Below are positions 25,566 through 34,877 of a stretch of 64,000 bases of DNA, piece after piece. Position 1 is the stretch's first letter. Every line of letters begins with the position of its first letter. This DNA comes from Oceanirhabdus sp. W0125-5 (lineage in GTDB: Bacteria; Bacillota; Clostridia; Clostridiales; Clostridiaceae). Below the pieces are notes generated by a model. It ran no database searches, was not told the origin of the DNA, and worked only from the letters and a program-made list of their open reading frames with translations. The stretch lies in contig NZ_CP115913.1 in the NCBI RefSeq assembly GCF_027938815.1, positions 1,336,001-1,400,000 of the forward strand, given 5' to 3'. Position numbers and translations under genes: made by a program.

Positions 25566-26612
25566 CTATTTACCTCCTCCTGCTTTTGTTAAGGCATAGA
25601 GTATTATTCCATATTGAATAATAACTCTCATTACCTCAGATAAATTCCCCTCTGGTATGAGTTTACTTGCAACAGGTAGGGAGACAACTAATAGACCTTG
25701 GAAAATAAAGGCTCCTAGAATAACCTGAGATATCTTTGCTTTTGAGGAGGAGGCTCCTCCTATTAATATTCCTGCAACAGCAGGAAATGCCATCATCAGT
25801 GGTGCTTTATATAGTTGGAAAAATCCATAGCTTTGAGCATATACGATAATACCTATGGCACCAAGGATAGTTGAAAGTATTGTACCTAATATTCTTTGAT
25901 TATCTACATTTATACCTGTTGCTGCTGCAAATTTTGGATTGCTTCCGGCAGCTTTCATTGCTCTTCCAGTTTTAGTATTGAAGAAAATCCACATGAATAA
26001 GCACATAACTAGAAAGAATAATATCAACCCAGTTGGGAAATCAAACCAACCAAATACTGAGAAGGATAACCATTTATTCAATAGTTTATCTAAACCGCTA
26101 TCAACAAGGGAAATTGTTGTCCTTAAACCCTTACCAATAGGCCATCTTAATTTTGGATTATTGAAAGGAAGTATAAGCCAAACTATGCACATCAATGAGG
26201 TTATAGCAAATCCAGTATAGGTTGCAACCATCATCTCCGATCCTTTAACTTTGTTAAGAAGTTTTCCATATAAGAGACCTGCAAGACTAGCAAGTGGAAT
26301 AGCGATTATAATTGCCACAGAAAAGGCTGCAAATCCTTTTAAATTAAGCTCTAAGGATACTAACCCTCCAATAAGTCCGCATACAATACCTAAAGGTAGT
26401 CCAAAGTTCATTCCAACACCAGACATTATAGCTGGTGCCATGGCAAGAACTAATAGTCCATTCATGCCCATACGAACTAGATGACTTTCAAATAGTCCGA
26501 AGAAAGGTATCTTTAAGATGTATGCTAATATATAAACAAAAACCAATAAACTTATTATAATTATTCTTGGAAGTCCTAGTTTTTTATAAATAGAATTAAT
26601 AGTAGATGTCAT
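25566..26612 (-). CDS. BMP-type ABC transporter permease (first)
   Basis: 348 residues, BPD_transp_2 family. The conserved cytoplasmic stretch is clear: MWIFFNTKTGRAMKAAGSNPKFAAATGINVDNQRILGTILS, giving the coupling region for the ATPase. Ten or so hydrophobic helices. Its ATG overlaps the last base of the ATPase stop (TAATG), indicating translational coupling. It should form a heterodimeric channel with the permease encoded downstream. Confidence 0.88.
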   Translation of the reverse strand: MTSTINSIYKKLGLPRIIIISLLVFVYILAYILKIPFFGLFESHLVRMGMNGLLVLAMAPAIMSGVGMNFGLPLGIVCGLIGGLVSLELNLKGFAAFSVAIIIAIPLASLAGLLYGKLLNKVKGSEMMVATYTGFAITSLMCIVWLILPFNNPKLRWPIGKGLRTTISLVDSGLDKLLNKWLSFSVFGWFDFPTGLILFFLVMCLFMWIFFNTKTGRAMKAAGSNPKFAAATGINVDNQRILGTILSTILGAIGIIVYAQSYGFFQLYKAPLMMAFPAVAGILIGGASSSKAKISQVILGAFIFQGLLVVSLPVASKLIPEGNLSEVMRVIIQYGIILYALTKAGGGK

Positions 26613-28228
26613 TATTTTTCACACTCCTTTTGATCAATCTGGTTAAGATTATCTAAGGATTTTCCAGACATAAGCAGTCCAAATTGATAGTCATCTGAAT
26701 CTGGATGGAGTATACCTTGTACCTGTCCTTCAGATATGATTGCAATTCTATGACTTATAGATCTCAGTTCTGCAAGCTCACTGGAGGTCATGATTATTGT
26801 AAGTCCAAATTTCTCGTTAAGATCCTTCAAGAGATTCAGAACCAATCTTTTAGCACCAATATCTATTCCACGAGTTGGTTCTGATACAAGAAGTAAATCA
26901 GGGGCTAGAGTTAGGGCACGTGCTACACAAACCTTCTGTTGATTTCCTCCGCTTAATCGACCACTAAATTGAGTTGGACTGCTGCAGCGAATATCTAAAT
27001 CTTTTATATATTTCAAGGCGTTTCTTCGAATAGACCTCCAATTATTTAGTTTAAATAATTTAAGATCAAGTAAAAATTTATTGTTAATTTGCATTGCTGA
27101 TATTGCAATGTTGTTTTCAATAGAATCCTCAAGAAGAAGTCCTACACCTCGTCTATCTTCTGAAACAAATGCAAGCTTATTCTTAAGAGAGTATAGAGGA
27201 GAATTTAATGTGAATGGTTCTCCATTAAATGTTACGTTACCAGAACTATGATATAATCCCATTAGACCGTTGGCTATTCCTATTTTACCTTGACCAGCAA
27301 GACCGCCAATCCCTAAAATTTCACCCTTATATATATCAAGATCAACCTTCTTAACAGATTCACCAGGCATATCAACTTTTAGGTCTTTAATAGTCATTAT
27401 AACTTCAGAGTTCTTAAATTCTTTTCTTATATTAGAAGAGTAAGATATATCAAGAGTACGACCAACCATTTTCTCAGCCATATCTTTGGTAGTAAAGTTC
27501 GTTGATACATCACTACAAACTAATGAACCGTCCCTAAGTATGGTTATTGTATCTGCAATTTCTTTTATTTCATCTAACCTATGTGATATGAATATTATTG
27601 CAATGCCTGATTTTGCTATCTTCTTCATGGCTTTCAATAAAATATCTGCTTCAGTTTCTGTCAATACCGCTGTAGGTTCATCAAATACCAAGAGTTTTAT
27701 GTTATCTTTATCAATTTCTCGTGCAATCTCAACGAATTGCATATGTCCTACAGGCAATCCAGCTATTTTGGAATAGCAGTCAATATCCATTCCAAGTTTA
27801 TTTAAGGCTTTTTGTGATTCTTCCTTCATTCTTTTAGTGTCCAAAGTTTTAAGTTTTGGTCCTAATAATTTACTTATAGGGTTGTCCTTTGTTCGTTCTC
27901 GATTTAGTTTGATATTTTCTGTAACTGTAAAGCCTGGAATTAACATGAATTCTTGGTGAACCATACCTATTCCATAATCCATTGCTTTCATAGGAGAAGA
28001 GATATTAACTTCCTCACCATCTAATAGAATTTTTCCCTTGAAACCACCAGTTGAATTTATTACGGGCATTCCAAAGAGTATGTTCATAAGAGTAGATTTA
28101 CCAGCACCATTTTCTCCTATAAGTGCATGGATTTCTCCAGGTTTTATTTTTAACGTTATATCTTTTAAAACCTGATTTTCGCCATAGAATTTTGATATAT
28201 TATCCATCTGCAATACAAATTTACTCAT
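26612..28228 (-). CDS. ABC transporter ATPase with two nucleotide-binding domains
   Basis: 538 residues in two ABC domains. The N-terminal domain has Walker A GENGAGKST (about residue 39), a non-standard signature (LPVGHMQFVEIARE) and Walker B LLVFDEPTAVLTETEAD. The C-terminal domain has a degenerate Walker A (GGLAGQGKIGI) and a good signature LSGGNQQKVCVARAL, followed by LLVSEPTRGIDIG. This asymmetry is usual in the sugar/nucleoside BMP family, where the two halves together form one working site. It is coupled to the permeases. A 275-base structured spacer separates it from the binding-protein gene upstream. Confidence 0.93.
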   Translation of the reverse strand: MSKFVLQMDNISKFYGENQVLKDITLKIKPGEIHALIGENGAGKSTLMNILFGMPVINSTGGFKGKILLDGEEVNISSPMKAMDYGIGMVHQEFMLIPGFTVTENIKLNRERTKDNPISKLLGPKLKTLDTKRMKEESQKALNKLGMDIDCYSKIAGLPVGHMQFVEIAREIDKDNIKLLVFDEPTAVLTETEADILLKAMKKIAKSGIAIIFISHRLDEIKEIADTITILRDGSLVCSDVSTNFTTKDMAEKMVGRTLDISYSSNIRKEFKNSEVIMTIKDLKVDMPGESVKKVDLDIYKGEILGIGGLAGQGKIGIANGLMGLYHSSGNVTFNGEPFTLNSPLYSLKNKLAFVSEDRRGVGLLLEDSIENNIAISAMQINNKFLLDLKLFKLNNWRSIRRNALKYIKDLDIRCSSPTQFSGRLSGGNQQKVCVARALTLAPDLLLVSEPTRGIDIGAKRLVLNLLKDLNEKFGLTIIMTSSELAELRSISHRIAIISEGQVQGILHPDSDDYQFGLLMSGKSLDNLNQIDQKECEK

Positions 28229-28502
28229 GGGTTATTTAACCTCCTTTTCAAACAGGCAGGATATTATCCTGCCTGAGCTTGTTGACAAAGTTACAATATA
28301 TTGTTTTCACTCTGTTTTCTGTCTTTAGAATTTCAGGGTGTTGAAAGAGTCCAAGATCAAGGAACTAGGCGAACGAGCAGTGGAATGTACGAATTGTGTA
28401 CCAGAGCAGCACAGAGAGCCATAGTGACGCCGAGATTGGGCTTTTTCAACATCCTGAGGCAGGATATTATCCTGCCTCAAGTTATTATAATTCTGATCTT
28501 TT
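28229..28502. other. Structured spacer between binding-protein and ATPase genes
   Basis: Inside the operon, this spacer holds two nearly identical 23-base palindromes (28253-28275 and 28456-28478, core GGCAGGATATTATCCTGCC) flanking a GC-rich inverted-repeat element (28333-28457). No protein-coding frame is supported. Such hairpins could lower expression of the downstream genes relative to the binding protein, or protect the upstream message. Confidence 0.6.
28333..28457. repeat. GC-rich 125-base inverted-repeat element
   Basis: Ends are 26-base imperfect inverted repeats (left begins TCAGGGTGTTGAAA, right ends TTTCAACATCCTGA). Three of the five differences remain G-U pairs if transcribed. 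The inner 70 bases are near 50% GC in a strongly AT-rich neighbourhood and contain GGCG and CGCC arms plus GTAC-GAATTGT-GTAC. It is a single copy in the window. I cannot name it; it could be a structured RNA or a small mobile element. Confidence 0.6.
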
Positions 28503-29660
28503 TTAGAATGTAAGATAATCAAGAAGGATTAAATACATGTTATCTAATTCATTTCCTTCACTGTTTGTATAAGTTGTCATTGTTAGCTCATTATCAGCAT
28601 AATCCTTGAATAATTCTGTTAACTTTTCGGAATCATTCTTTCCATCAGTCTTTCCTTCAAGATATGCTATAGCATACTCTGCACCAGCTTCAATAAACAT
28701 CATGTTTATAGGTACTGGCCAAGTAGAGAATCTTCCTGTACCGTCGTATTCAGCCACTTTAGATTTAATTTGTTCAACTGCATATGGGATATCCCCTTGT
28801 TTATCTTCTGGAATGGCAATTCCTAAAGCACCTGGGAATCCATGATATGGGCTAGGACAACAAGGTTGAGGATAAATAGCACCTTCAATAAGTGATGATT
28901 TTATAAGTGGTTCCTGCATTGAACAGTTTGTTGAGAAGAATGCAGTATCCTTACCATATTCAGCAACTTTTCTTGGTACATCTTCAAGTATGAATTGTTG
29001 AGCACCTGGAACACCAGCATCTCCTGTTGGGTCTGGAGCAGTAGCATCTACAAATTCGATTCCTAATTCTTTACATTTATCTTTAAATATATCTCTTCTC
29101 ATAGAAAGAAGTTGATAAGACATATGTCTTGGGAATGAATAGTGAACAAAAGTTTTAGCACCTTGTTTTTTAGCTTGTTCAATAATTGCTGTACCCATTC
29201 CAAGTTCATCTGCTTGAAGAACTATATCTGCTTTTGAAGCTATCATATCAGGGTCCTCACCAGGAACTCCTACGATAAATAAGATATCATCTCTCACTTC
29301 TCGTGCTTTATCAATAGCAGCAGATGTTCCAGGTATAGCTTGACAAATAATTATTGCTTTAACCTTTGGATCAGATGCCATAGACAAGACGTTAGAAATG
29401 GTAACTTCCTGTTCTTTCATGAAGTCGTCAGGAGATGTCTGATGGATTATCATATCTCCATATTTTGCTTTTACTCTCTCTGCAGCTCTATACTCTTCTT
29501 CATTTTGAGTTACAGTTCCAGTCATTATACCAATTTTATAGGCTACCTTTTCACCCTTACTAGTTTCATTTCCATTGTTCTCTTTACCACATGAAGTTAG
29601 AGAACTAAAAGAGAAAACAACAAAAATTAATAAAAGAATAGTAGTAATTTTTTTAAACAT
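28503..29660 (-). CDS. ABC substrate-binding lipoprotein, DUF3798-like
   Basis: 385 residues. A lipoprotein signal ends in SSLTSCGK, giving the lipid-modified Cys at about residue 25. The mature protein has the type 1 periplasmic-binding fold pattern: GIMTGTVTQNEEEYRAAE, KVKAIIICQAIPGTSAA, ILFIVGVPGEDPDMIASKADIVLQAD. It resembles DUF3798 proteins, which sit with BMP-type ABC components. The ligand is unknown. It is the first gene of the operon, and its message continues through the structured spacer to the ATPase and permeases. Confidence 0.87.
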   Translation of the reverse strand: MFKKITTILLLIFVVFSFSSLTSCGKENNGNETSKGEKVAYKIGIMTGTVTQNEEEYRAAERVKAKYGDMIIHQTSPDDFMKEQEVTISNVLSMASDPKVKAIIICQAIPGTSAAIDKAREVRDDILFIVGVPGEDPDMIASKADIVLQADELGMGTAIIEQAKKQGAKTFVHYSFPRHMSYQLLSMRRDIFKDKCKELGIEFVDATAPDPTGDAGVPGAQQFILEDVPRKVAEYGKDTAFFSTNCSMQEPLIKSSLIEGAIYPQPCCPSPYHGFPGALGIAIPEDKQGDIPYAVEQIKSKVAEYDGTGRFSTWPVPINMMFIEAGAEYAIAYLEGKTDGKNDSEKLTELFKDYADNELTMTTYTNSEGNELDNMYLILLDYLTF

Positions 29661-29923
29661 AAATTCCCCCCTGTAAATAGAGTCACATAGTGAAACTCTT
29701 TAGACTTTTATGAACTTAATTAATATATATTCATATATGAAGAATTTAGAATTATAATTTTCGTTTGAGTGGGTAAATTAGTATATAAACCCTTTTTAAT
29801 TGGAATAATTAAAAATTTAAGGAAATTTTAAGGTTTAATTAAAGATTTATTTATTTTTAAGAATTATAATTTTTATAGGATGATAAAAGAGTGAAATAAA
29901 AAAGGATAGATTGGAGTGATTTT
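29661..29923. other. Divergent intergenic region
   Basis: Between the binding-protein gene (leftward) and the glycosyltransferase gene (rightward). Strongly AT-rich; it must hold both promoters, but I could not pick one with confidence. Confidence 0.4.
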
Positions 29924-30958
29924 ATGCCTACAATAAATATGTTTTCATCAGCGGATAAGATAAAAGGTCAAGGGGTTGGCTCAGCATATATAGAACAGGT
30001 GAATTTAGTTAAGAATAATTTAAAAGAATATGATGTAAATATAAATAAATTAAAAAAAGCAGATATAACACATTATCATACCATAGACTTAAAGCATTAT
30101 TTGGGTATTCCATTTGCTAAATCAAATGGTACAACTGTTGGATATGTACATTTTATTCCAGAAACAATAAAAGGTAGTTTAAAATTACCTAAGATTGCTG
30201 AAAAGGTATTTTTTAAATATATGATTGATTTCTATAAAAAAATGGATTATCTAGTAACTGTTAATCCTAATTTTATAGCTAAGTTAGAGGAACATGGGAT
30301 AGATAGAGAAAAAATTATATACATACCAAATTTTGTTTCTAAGAAAAGGTTTTATGAAATTGAGCAAGAAAAGAAAGATTTAGTTAGAGCAGAATATAAA
30401 ATCGATAAAGATAAATTTGTGATTTTAGCTGTAGGACAGGTGCAAACAAGAAAAGGTGTGATGGATTTTGTTAATATAGCAAAGAAAATGCCCCATATTC
30501 AATTTGTATGGGCTGGTGGATTCTCTTTTGGGAATATAACTGATGGGTATAAGGAATTAAAAGGAGTAGTTGATAATCCTCCTGAGAACGTTCTTTTTAC
30601 TGGTATAGTTGATAGGGAAAAAATGAATGATCTTTTTAATATGTGTGATGTGTATTTTATGCCATCGTATAATGAATTATTCCCCATGGCAATATTAGAA
30701 GCTATGAACACAAGTACACCAATCCTTTTGAGAGATTTAGATATTTATGAAAATATACTTTTTGACTATTATGCTAAAGGAAATTCAAATGATGAATTTA
30801 TTGATATTATTAATAGATTAAAAGAGGATAAAGAGTTTAATAAATTTTACGTGGAAAAATCTAAGGAAGGGGCATACTATTATAGTGAGGAAAATGTAAC
30901 TAAGCTTTGGAAAAAGTTTTATGACATGACTTTGAACTCATTAAGAGGAGGAAATTAA
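29924..30958 (+). CDS. Glycosyltransferase family 4
   Basis: 344 residues, GT-B fold. The donor-binding C-terminal half is clear: FVILAVGQVQTRKGVMDFVNIAKKMP, then MCDVYFMPSYNELFPMAILEAMN with the E-x7-E-type motif, and LLRDLDIYENI. The acceptor half starts with INMFSSADKIKGQGVGSAYIEQ. ATG at 29924 follows GGAGTG. Its stop overlaps the start of the flippase-like gene by one base. With the downstream diacylglycerol glucosyltransferase-like gene it probably builds a di- or oligosaccharide glycolipid; the exact sugar is inference. Confidence 0.88.
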   Translation: MPTINMFSSADKIKGQGVGSAYIEQVNLVKNNLKEYDVNINKLKKADITHYHTIDLKHYLGIPFAKSNGTTVGYVHFIPETIKGSLKLPKIAEKVFFKYMIDFYKKMDYLVTVNPNFIAKLEEHGIDREKIIYIPNFVSKKRFYEIEQEKKDLVRAEYKIDKDKFVILAVGQVQTRKGVMDFVNIAKKMPHIQFVWAGGFSFGNITDGYKELKGVVDNPPENVLFTGIVDREKMNDLFNMCDVYFMPSYNELFPMAILEAMNTSTPILLRDLDIYENILFDYYAKGNSNDEFIDIINRLKEDKEFNKFYVEKSKEGAYYYSEENVTKLWKKFYDMTLNSLRGGN

Positions 30959-31974
30959 TGAAAAACAAGATTAACCTAATAATAGGAGGAGCATCGGGGC
31001 TTGTTCTTGTTGTATTTATTTCGCTCACAAAAGGCTGGGAAAGCCTTTTTGAACAGTTAACTTCCTTGAATTTATGGTGGATAATTGGTGCATTCTTATG
31101 TATGTTTTTATATTGGATTTTGGAGAGCAAAACTTTACAGATTATAATGAATTCCTTAACTGAAATAAGTAGTTTGAAGAAGTCATTTAAAGTGACGATG
31201 ATAGGGCAATTCTTTAACTCTGTAACTCCTTTTGCTAGTGGAGGACAACCGGCACAGCTTTTTGCATTGTCAAAAGAAGGAATAGGAGCAGGGCGAGCAG
31301 GATCTATTCTTATGATGAAATATATTATATACCAATCAGTACTTACAGTATATTCTATAGTACTGATTGTATGGAAGGCACCTTTCTTTCAGGGAAAACT
31401 TCAAAATATTTTTTATTTGAGTATGATTGGATTTTTAATAAATACAGGGGTTATAATTGCACTACTTGTATTTGCTAAATATAAAAAAGTTACACACTCT
31501 TTTTTCAATTTCTTAAATAAGTTGTTAAACAAACTTAAGATTGTTAAAGATATTGAGAGTATGGAAAAGAAAGTTGAGGAACAAATAGAGAAATTTCATC
31601 ATAATATTGTAATACTAAAGAGAAATAAAAAGGTTATTGCACAAGCTATTTTATACACTACATTACAACTTACAGTATTTTTTGCAATACCTTATTTTGT
31701 GTATTACAGTTTTGAGGGTGGAAATGTGCAATTGATTAATATGATTGCAGCTAATTCATTTGTTATGATGCTGACTGCATTCATTCCTTTACCAGGAGCT
31801 TCAGGTGGAGCTGAAGGAGGATTTTACATGTTCTTTAAACTGTTCTTCCAAGAACAAAATATATTAACAGGTATTTTAATATGGAGAATAGTAACATTCT
31901 ATTCTTGTTTGATTTTTGGAGCAGTTGTACTTATGAGAACTTCATATGCAAAAGGACTTTTAGAGGCAAAATAA
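30958..31974 (+). CDS. UPF0104/LPG synthase transmembrane-domain protein
   Basis: 338 residues with about eight membrane helices. Family landmarks: FNSVTPFASGGQPAQLFALSKEG near residue 85 and FIPLPGASGGAEGGFYMFF near residue 275. This is the transmembrane flippase-type domain shared with MprF and YbhN, without the MprF catalytic domain. It may move a lipid across the membrane. It is translationally coupled to the upstream glycosyltransferase, so glycolipid flipping is a reasonable guess. ATG at 30958 follows AGAGGAGG. Confidence 0.88.
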   Translation: MKNKINLIIGGASGLVLVVFISLTKGWESLFEQLTSLNLWWIIGAFLCMFLYWILESKTLQIIMNSLTEISSLKKSFKVTMIGQFFNSVTPFASGGQPAQLFALSKEGIGAGRAGSILMMKYIIYQSVLTVYSIVLIVWKAPFFQGKLQNIFYLSMIGFLINTGVIIALLVFAKYKKVTHSFFNFLNKLLNKLKIVKDIESMEKKVEEQIEKFHHNIVILKRNKKVIAQAILYTTLQLTVFFAIPYFVYYSFEGGNVQLINMIAANSFVMMLTAFIPLPGASGGAEGGFYMFFKLFFQEQNILTGILIWRIVTFYSCLIFGAVVLMRTSYAKGLLEAK

Positions 31975-31982
31975 TTAACTAG

Positions 31983-32027
31983 AGATAAACTATACTAATA
32001 TACATTAATAGTAGAAGTAGTTTATCT
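31983..32027. repeat. Element 2, copy Q (short internally deleted copy)
   Basis: Keeps both ends, AGATAAACTA and TAGTTTATCT, with only about 25 bases between them; the inner palindrome of the other copies is missing. It starts eight bases after the stop of the flippase-like gene. Confidence 0.7.
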
Positions 32028-32119
32028 ATATATTTATATAGAATGAAAAGATAATTTGATGATATTAAAAGAATTAAGGCATATTGATTGAATAGCCTAA
32101 GAAAGAGAGCTGGAGTATT

Positions 32120-33313
32120 ATGAACATTGGTATATTTACGGATACATATTCACCAGTAATAAGTGGTGTTGTTACATCCACAAAAATTTTAAAAAAAGAA
32201 TTAGAAAACTTAGGGCATAACGTTACTATTGTAACTGTAAAGCATCCTGAACTTAAGATAGAGGAAGAAGAAAATATTCTAAGACTTCCAAGTATTCCAT
32301 TTCTACCACTAAAGACTCAAAGAGTGGGTAGTGTATACTCTACTAAGATATGGAAAAAAATTAAAAAGCTTAATTTGGATATAATTCATACACAAACTGA
32401 ATTTAGCATAGGTTTATTCGGAAGAATTGTTGCTAAAAGATTAGGTTTACCTGTGATACATACGTATCATACAATGTATGAGGATTATGTTCATTATATC
32501 GCACCAACATCTATGTTGAAACCAGCAGCAGGGTTTGCAAAGAGAGTAAGCAAAGCTTATTGTAAAGACTGTAATGCGGTCATTGTTCCTACATCTAAGG
32601 TTAAAGATAAGCTAGAGGAATATGGATTAAAGCATGATTTTGTTGAGATTATTCCTACTGGAATTGATTTGGAGCCTTTTAAAAGAGAAAATCACAGTAG
32701 TGAAGAAGGCAATGAATTAAGGAAAGAGTTTGGATTAAATAATGATAATAAAGTTGTTTTATTTATAGGTAGAATTGCAAAAGAGAAGAGTATTGATGTT
32801 GTAATTAATGCAATGAAAACATTGATACAAGAGGATGATACTATAAGAATGCTTATTGTAGGGGATGGACCAGCTCTTGAGGAGTTAAAAGAGTTAGCTG
32901 ATAGGTTATCAATATCTGATTATATAATATTTGCAGGGGAGAAACCTTGGAAAGATATAGGTAAATATTATCAGCTTGGAGATGTTTTTGTTAGTGCATC
33001 CATAACTGAAACACAAGGCTTGACATTCTCAGAAGCAATGGCAGCAAAAGTACCCGTGGTAGCAAAATATGATAAGAATCTAGAAGATATATTAAAACAT
33101 GAGAAAAATGGATTAATATTTAAAGAAGATCATGAACTTTCACATGTTCTTAAGGATACATTAAATGACAACACTAAAAGAAGTACAATAGCAGAACAAG
33201 CGTTTAATGAAATAGAACCTTTATCATCAAAACATTTTGGTAAGAAGGTTAGTGATTTATATAGAGAAGTTTTTGAACTTCATAATCAAAATAAAATTGA
33301 GAGAACAGTGTAA
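32120..33313 (+). CDS. Diacylglycerol glucosyltransferase-like, GT family 4
   Basis: 397 residues. It begins MNIGIFTDTYSPVISGVVTS, a pattern shared with bacterial 1,2-diacylglycerol 3-glucosyltransferases and mannosyl-lipid enzymes. The acceptor loop HTYHTMYEDYVHYI is conserved in that group. The donor site shows FIGRIAKEKSIDVVINAM and SASITETQGLTFSEAMAAKVPVVA. It should transfer glucose from UDP-glucose to diacylglycerol on the inner membrane face, giving the anchor for glycolipid or lipoteichoic acid. ATG at 32120 follows GAGCTGGAG, a weak site. It probably cooperates with the two genes upstream. Confidence 0.88.
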   Translation: MNIGIFTDTYSPVISGVVTSTKILKKELENLGHNVTIVTVKHPELKIEEEENILRLPSIPFLPLKTQRVGSVYSTKIWKKIKKLNLDIIHTQTEFSIGLFGRIVAKRLGLPVIHTYHTMYEDYVHYIAPTSMLKPAAGFAKRVSKAYCKDCNAVIVPTSKVKDKLEEYGLKHDFVEIIPTGIDLEPFKRENHSSEEGNELRKEFGLNNDNKVVLFIGRIAKEKSIDVVINAMKTLIQEDDTIRMLIVGDGPALEELKELADRLSISDYIIFAGEKPWKDIGKYYQLGDVFVSASITETQGLTFSEAMAAKVPVVAKYDKNLEDILKHEKNGLIFKEDHELSHVLKDTLNDNTKRSTIAEQAFNEIEPLSSKHFGKKVSDLYREVFELHNQNKIERTV

Positions 33314-33323
33314 ATAGAACCGT

Positions 33324-33448
33324 AATGGAGAATTGAGAATGGAGAATGGAGAATGATTGACATTTCTCTACGAGAAATTTTAATTTTATTGTTCTTTGGA
33401 CAATAGGGGGTTACTCGTTTAATTTATAATTAAACATTGTACTTGAAA
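33324..33448 (+). repeat. Element 1, copy G (clear left half)
   Basis: Left end of AATGGAG/AATTGAG units, then ATTTCTC/GAGAAAT, the inner-stem 5' strand TTATTGTTCTTTGGACAA and the hairpin GTTTAAT/ATTAAAC, where C-to-A is matched by G-to-T relative to other copies. Similarity fades after the loop of the central hairpin. Starts 11 bases after the glycosyltransferase stop. Confidence 0.75.
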
Positions 33449-33544
33449 CTCAAGATTATACTGTTTAAAAAATCAGAAAAATATATTCTTCTAATAAAAA
33501 TCAAAGATTTGTTTATTTTAATGTCAATTAAGCATTGTTAATAC

Positions 33545-33588
33545 AAAGAAAGTTGGTGACAATTTTATTATGTCATCAACTTTCTTTT
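33545..33588 (+). terminator. Strong intrinsic terminator
   Basis: AAAGAAAGTTGGTGACA pairs, with one G-U/mismatch position, with TGTCATCAACTTTCTTT, followed by TTGATT. Confidence 0.75.
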
Positions 33589-33854
33589 GATTCTAAAAGT
33601 TGAATTAATAAAAAATAATTGAAAACTTAGTTGTATTTAAGCTATGTTTAAAAATAATGTTCAAATTACATACCCATTACAAATGTATATTTTGAAACTC
33701 AAATGCAATTTCTGTATAATTAGGTATATATCAAACAATTGCTGCACAACATATTTGTTCTATGAATCAAAGAATGTATAGTTTGATTGCAACATAGTAA
33801 AATAGGACGAATTATATAGCAACAATAATATATATATAAATATAGGAGGCAGGA

Positions 33855-34340
33855 ATGAATAAGTATCCATTAGATATTGAAAATTTCCATAATACGATTC
33901 TAAGAATAAAAGGCATTTCCACCATAGAGTGTGGGATAGATAATTTGGAGACCGTGGATTCAGAATTATTAAAGGTACATCAATACTCACACTTACCTCA
34001 TGCAACCCTCTTAAGAACTAATGGTGGGCTTGACAATGAAGTGCTTGTACAATTTGAATTTACCTTGGATAATTCAATTGAAAGTCTTCATACACTTGAA
34101 TTTATTAGTTGGTTCGTAAGAGATAATGCAAGAAATGGAATTAAAATCCAATTAAGACCTTATGCACTTGTTCCAGTAACTCCTTATGGAAGGCAATTTG
34201 GAAAAACTCTAAAATTTCATATTGATTTATTTATAGATGGTGTAGAAGAAACATTGCAGCCAGTATTTGAAGTTATCAGAGAACTTAATAAATCAATAAA
34301 TCAGTTTATTGATTTATATAATATTCCTATAAAAAACTAA
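33855..34340 (+). CDS. Hypothetical protein, 161 residues
   Basis: 161 residues, soluble, no signal or membrane segment and no motif I recognise. A moderately conserved-looking core reads LHTLEFISWFVRDNARNGIKIQLRPYALVPVTPYGRQFG. ATG at 33855 follows AGGAGG by five bases, and TATAAT-like sequence is upstream, so it is a real gene. It has its own terminator (34456-34483) and lies between a clear left half and a clear right half of element 1. Confidence 0.75.
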   Translation: MNKYPLDIENFHNTILRIKGISTIECGIDNLETVDSELLKVHQYSHLPHATLLRTNGGLDNEVLVQFEFTLDNSIESLHTLEFISWFVRDNARNGIKIQLRPYALVPVTPYGRQFGKTLKFHIDLFIDGVEETLQPVFEVIRELNKSINQFIDLYNIPIKN

Positions 34341-34455
34341 TCTTTCTTAATAAATTATAATCGGAAATTCATACGCAACATTCTTACTTAATGTACTAAA
34401 TAAAGAAATTGCTTGATACATAATAAAAGAGTTTAGTGTAATAAGTAAGAAACAT

Positions 34456-34483
34456 GGGAACCTCAAAAAAATAGGTTCCCTTT
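34456..34483 (+). terminator. Intrinsic terminator
   Basis: GGGAACCT pairs with AGGTTCCC, followed by TTT. It closes the hypothetical gene ending at 34340. Confidence 0.75.
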
Positions 34484-34523
34484 AAATTACACTATTATCA
34501 AGATTACTTTCACACATAGCCTA

Positions 34524-34657
34524 TATTTAAAATACAATATTTTATCTCAGATAAAATGAGGAAAAAAACATTTGTCCGAAAGAACAATAAGATGTAGTTT
34601 CTGACGTCAGTCAGAAACATCCATCATTCTCCATTCTCAATTATCCATTATCCATTT
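34524..34657 (+). repeat. Element 1, copy H (clear right half)
   Basis: Clear from the central loop (TTTAAAATACAAT) through ATTTTATC/GATAAAAT, the inner-stem 3' strand, GTTTCTGAC/GTCAGAAAC and the right end. A weak TTACT to the left may be a vestige of the left half. Confidence 0.75.
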
Positions 34658-34743
34658 GTTTTTTATACTGTTCGGTTCTAAATAAATTATTAACAAATAA
34701 AAATAATATATGCCTTTATGAAGAAGTATTGTAAAATATAATA

Positions 34744-34858
34744 TATAGAGATTCTACCGTGAAATTTGATTTATGCTTGTTCAAAATCTCAGCGCTTCAA
34801 TGAGTTATGGACATGTATAAATCAATTATTGAACTGAGATATCTATAGAGGCAAATTT
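34744..34858. repeat. Element 2, copy R (diverged)
   Basis: The core (AAAATCTCA, TGAGTTATGGAC, GTATAAATCAAT) matches copies P and T; the ends are altered (ATAGAGAT and ATATCTATAGAG) but still roughly inverted. It lies immediately upstream of the NlpC/P60 gene. Confidence 0.65.
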
Positions 34859-34877
34859 TATTAGATGAGGTATTGAG

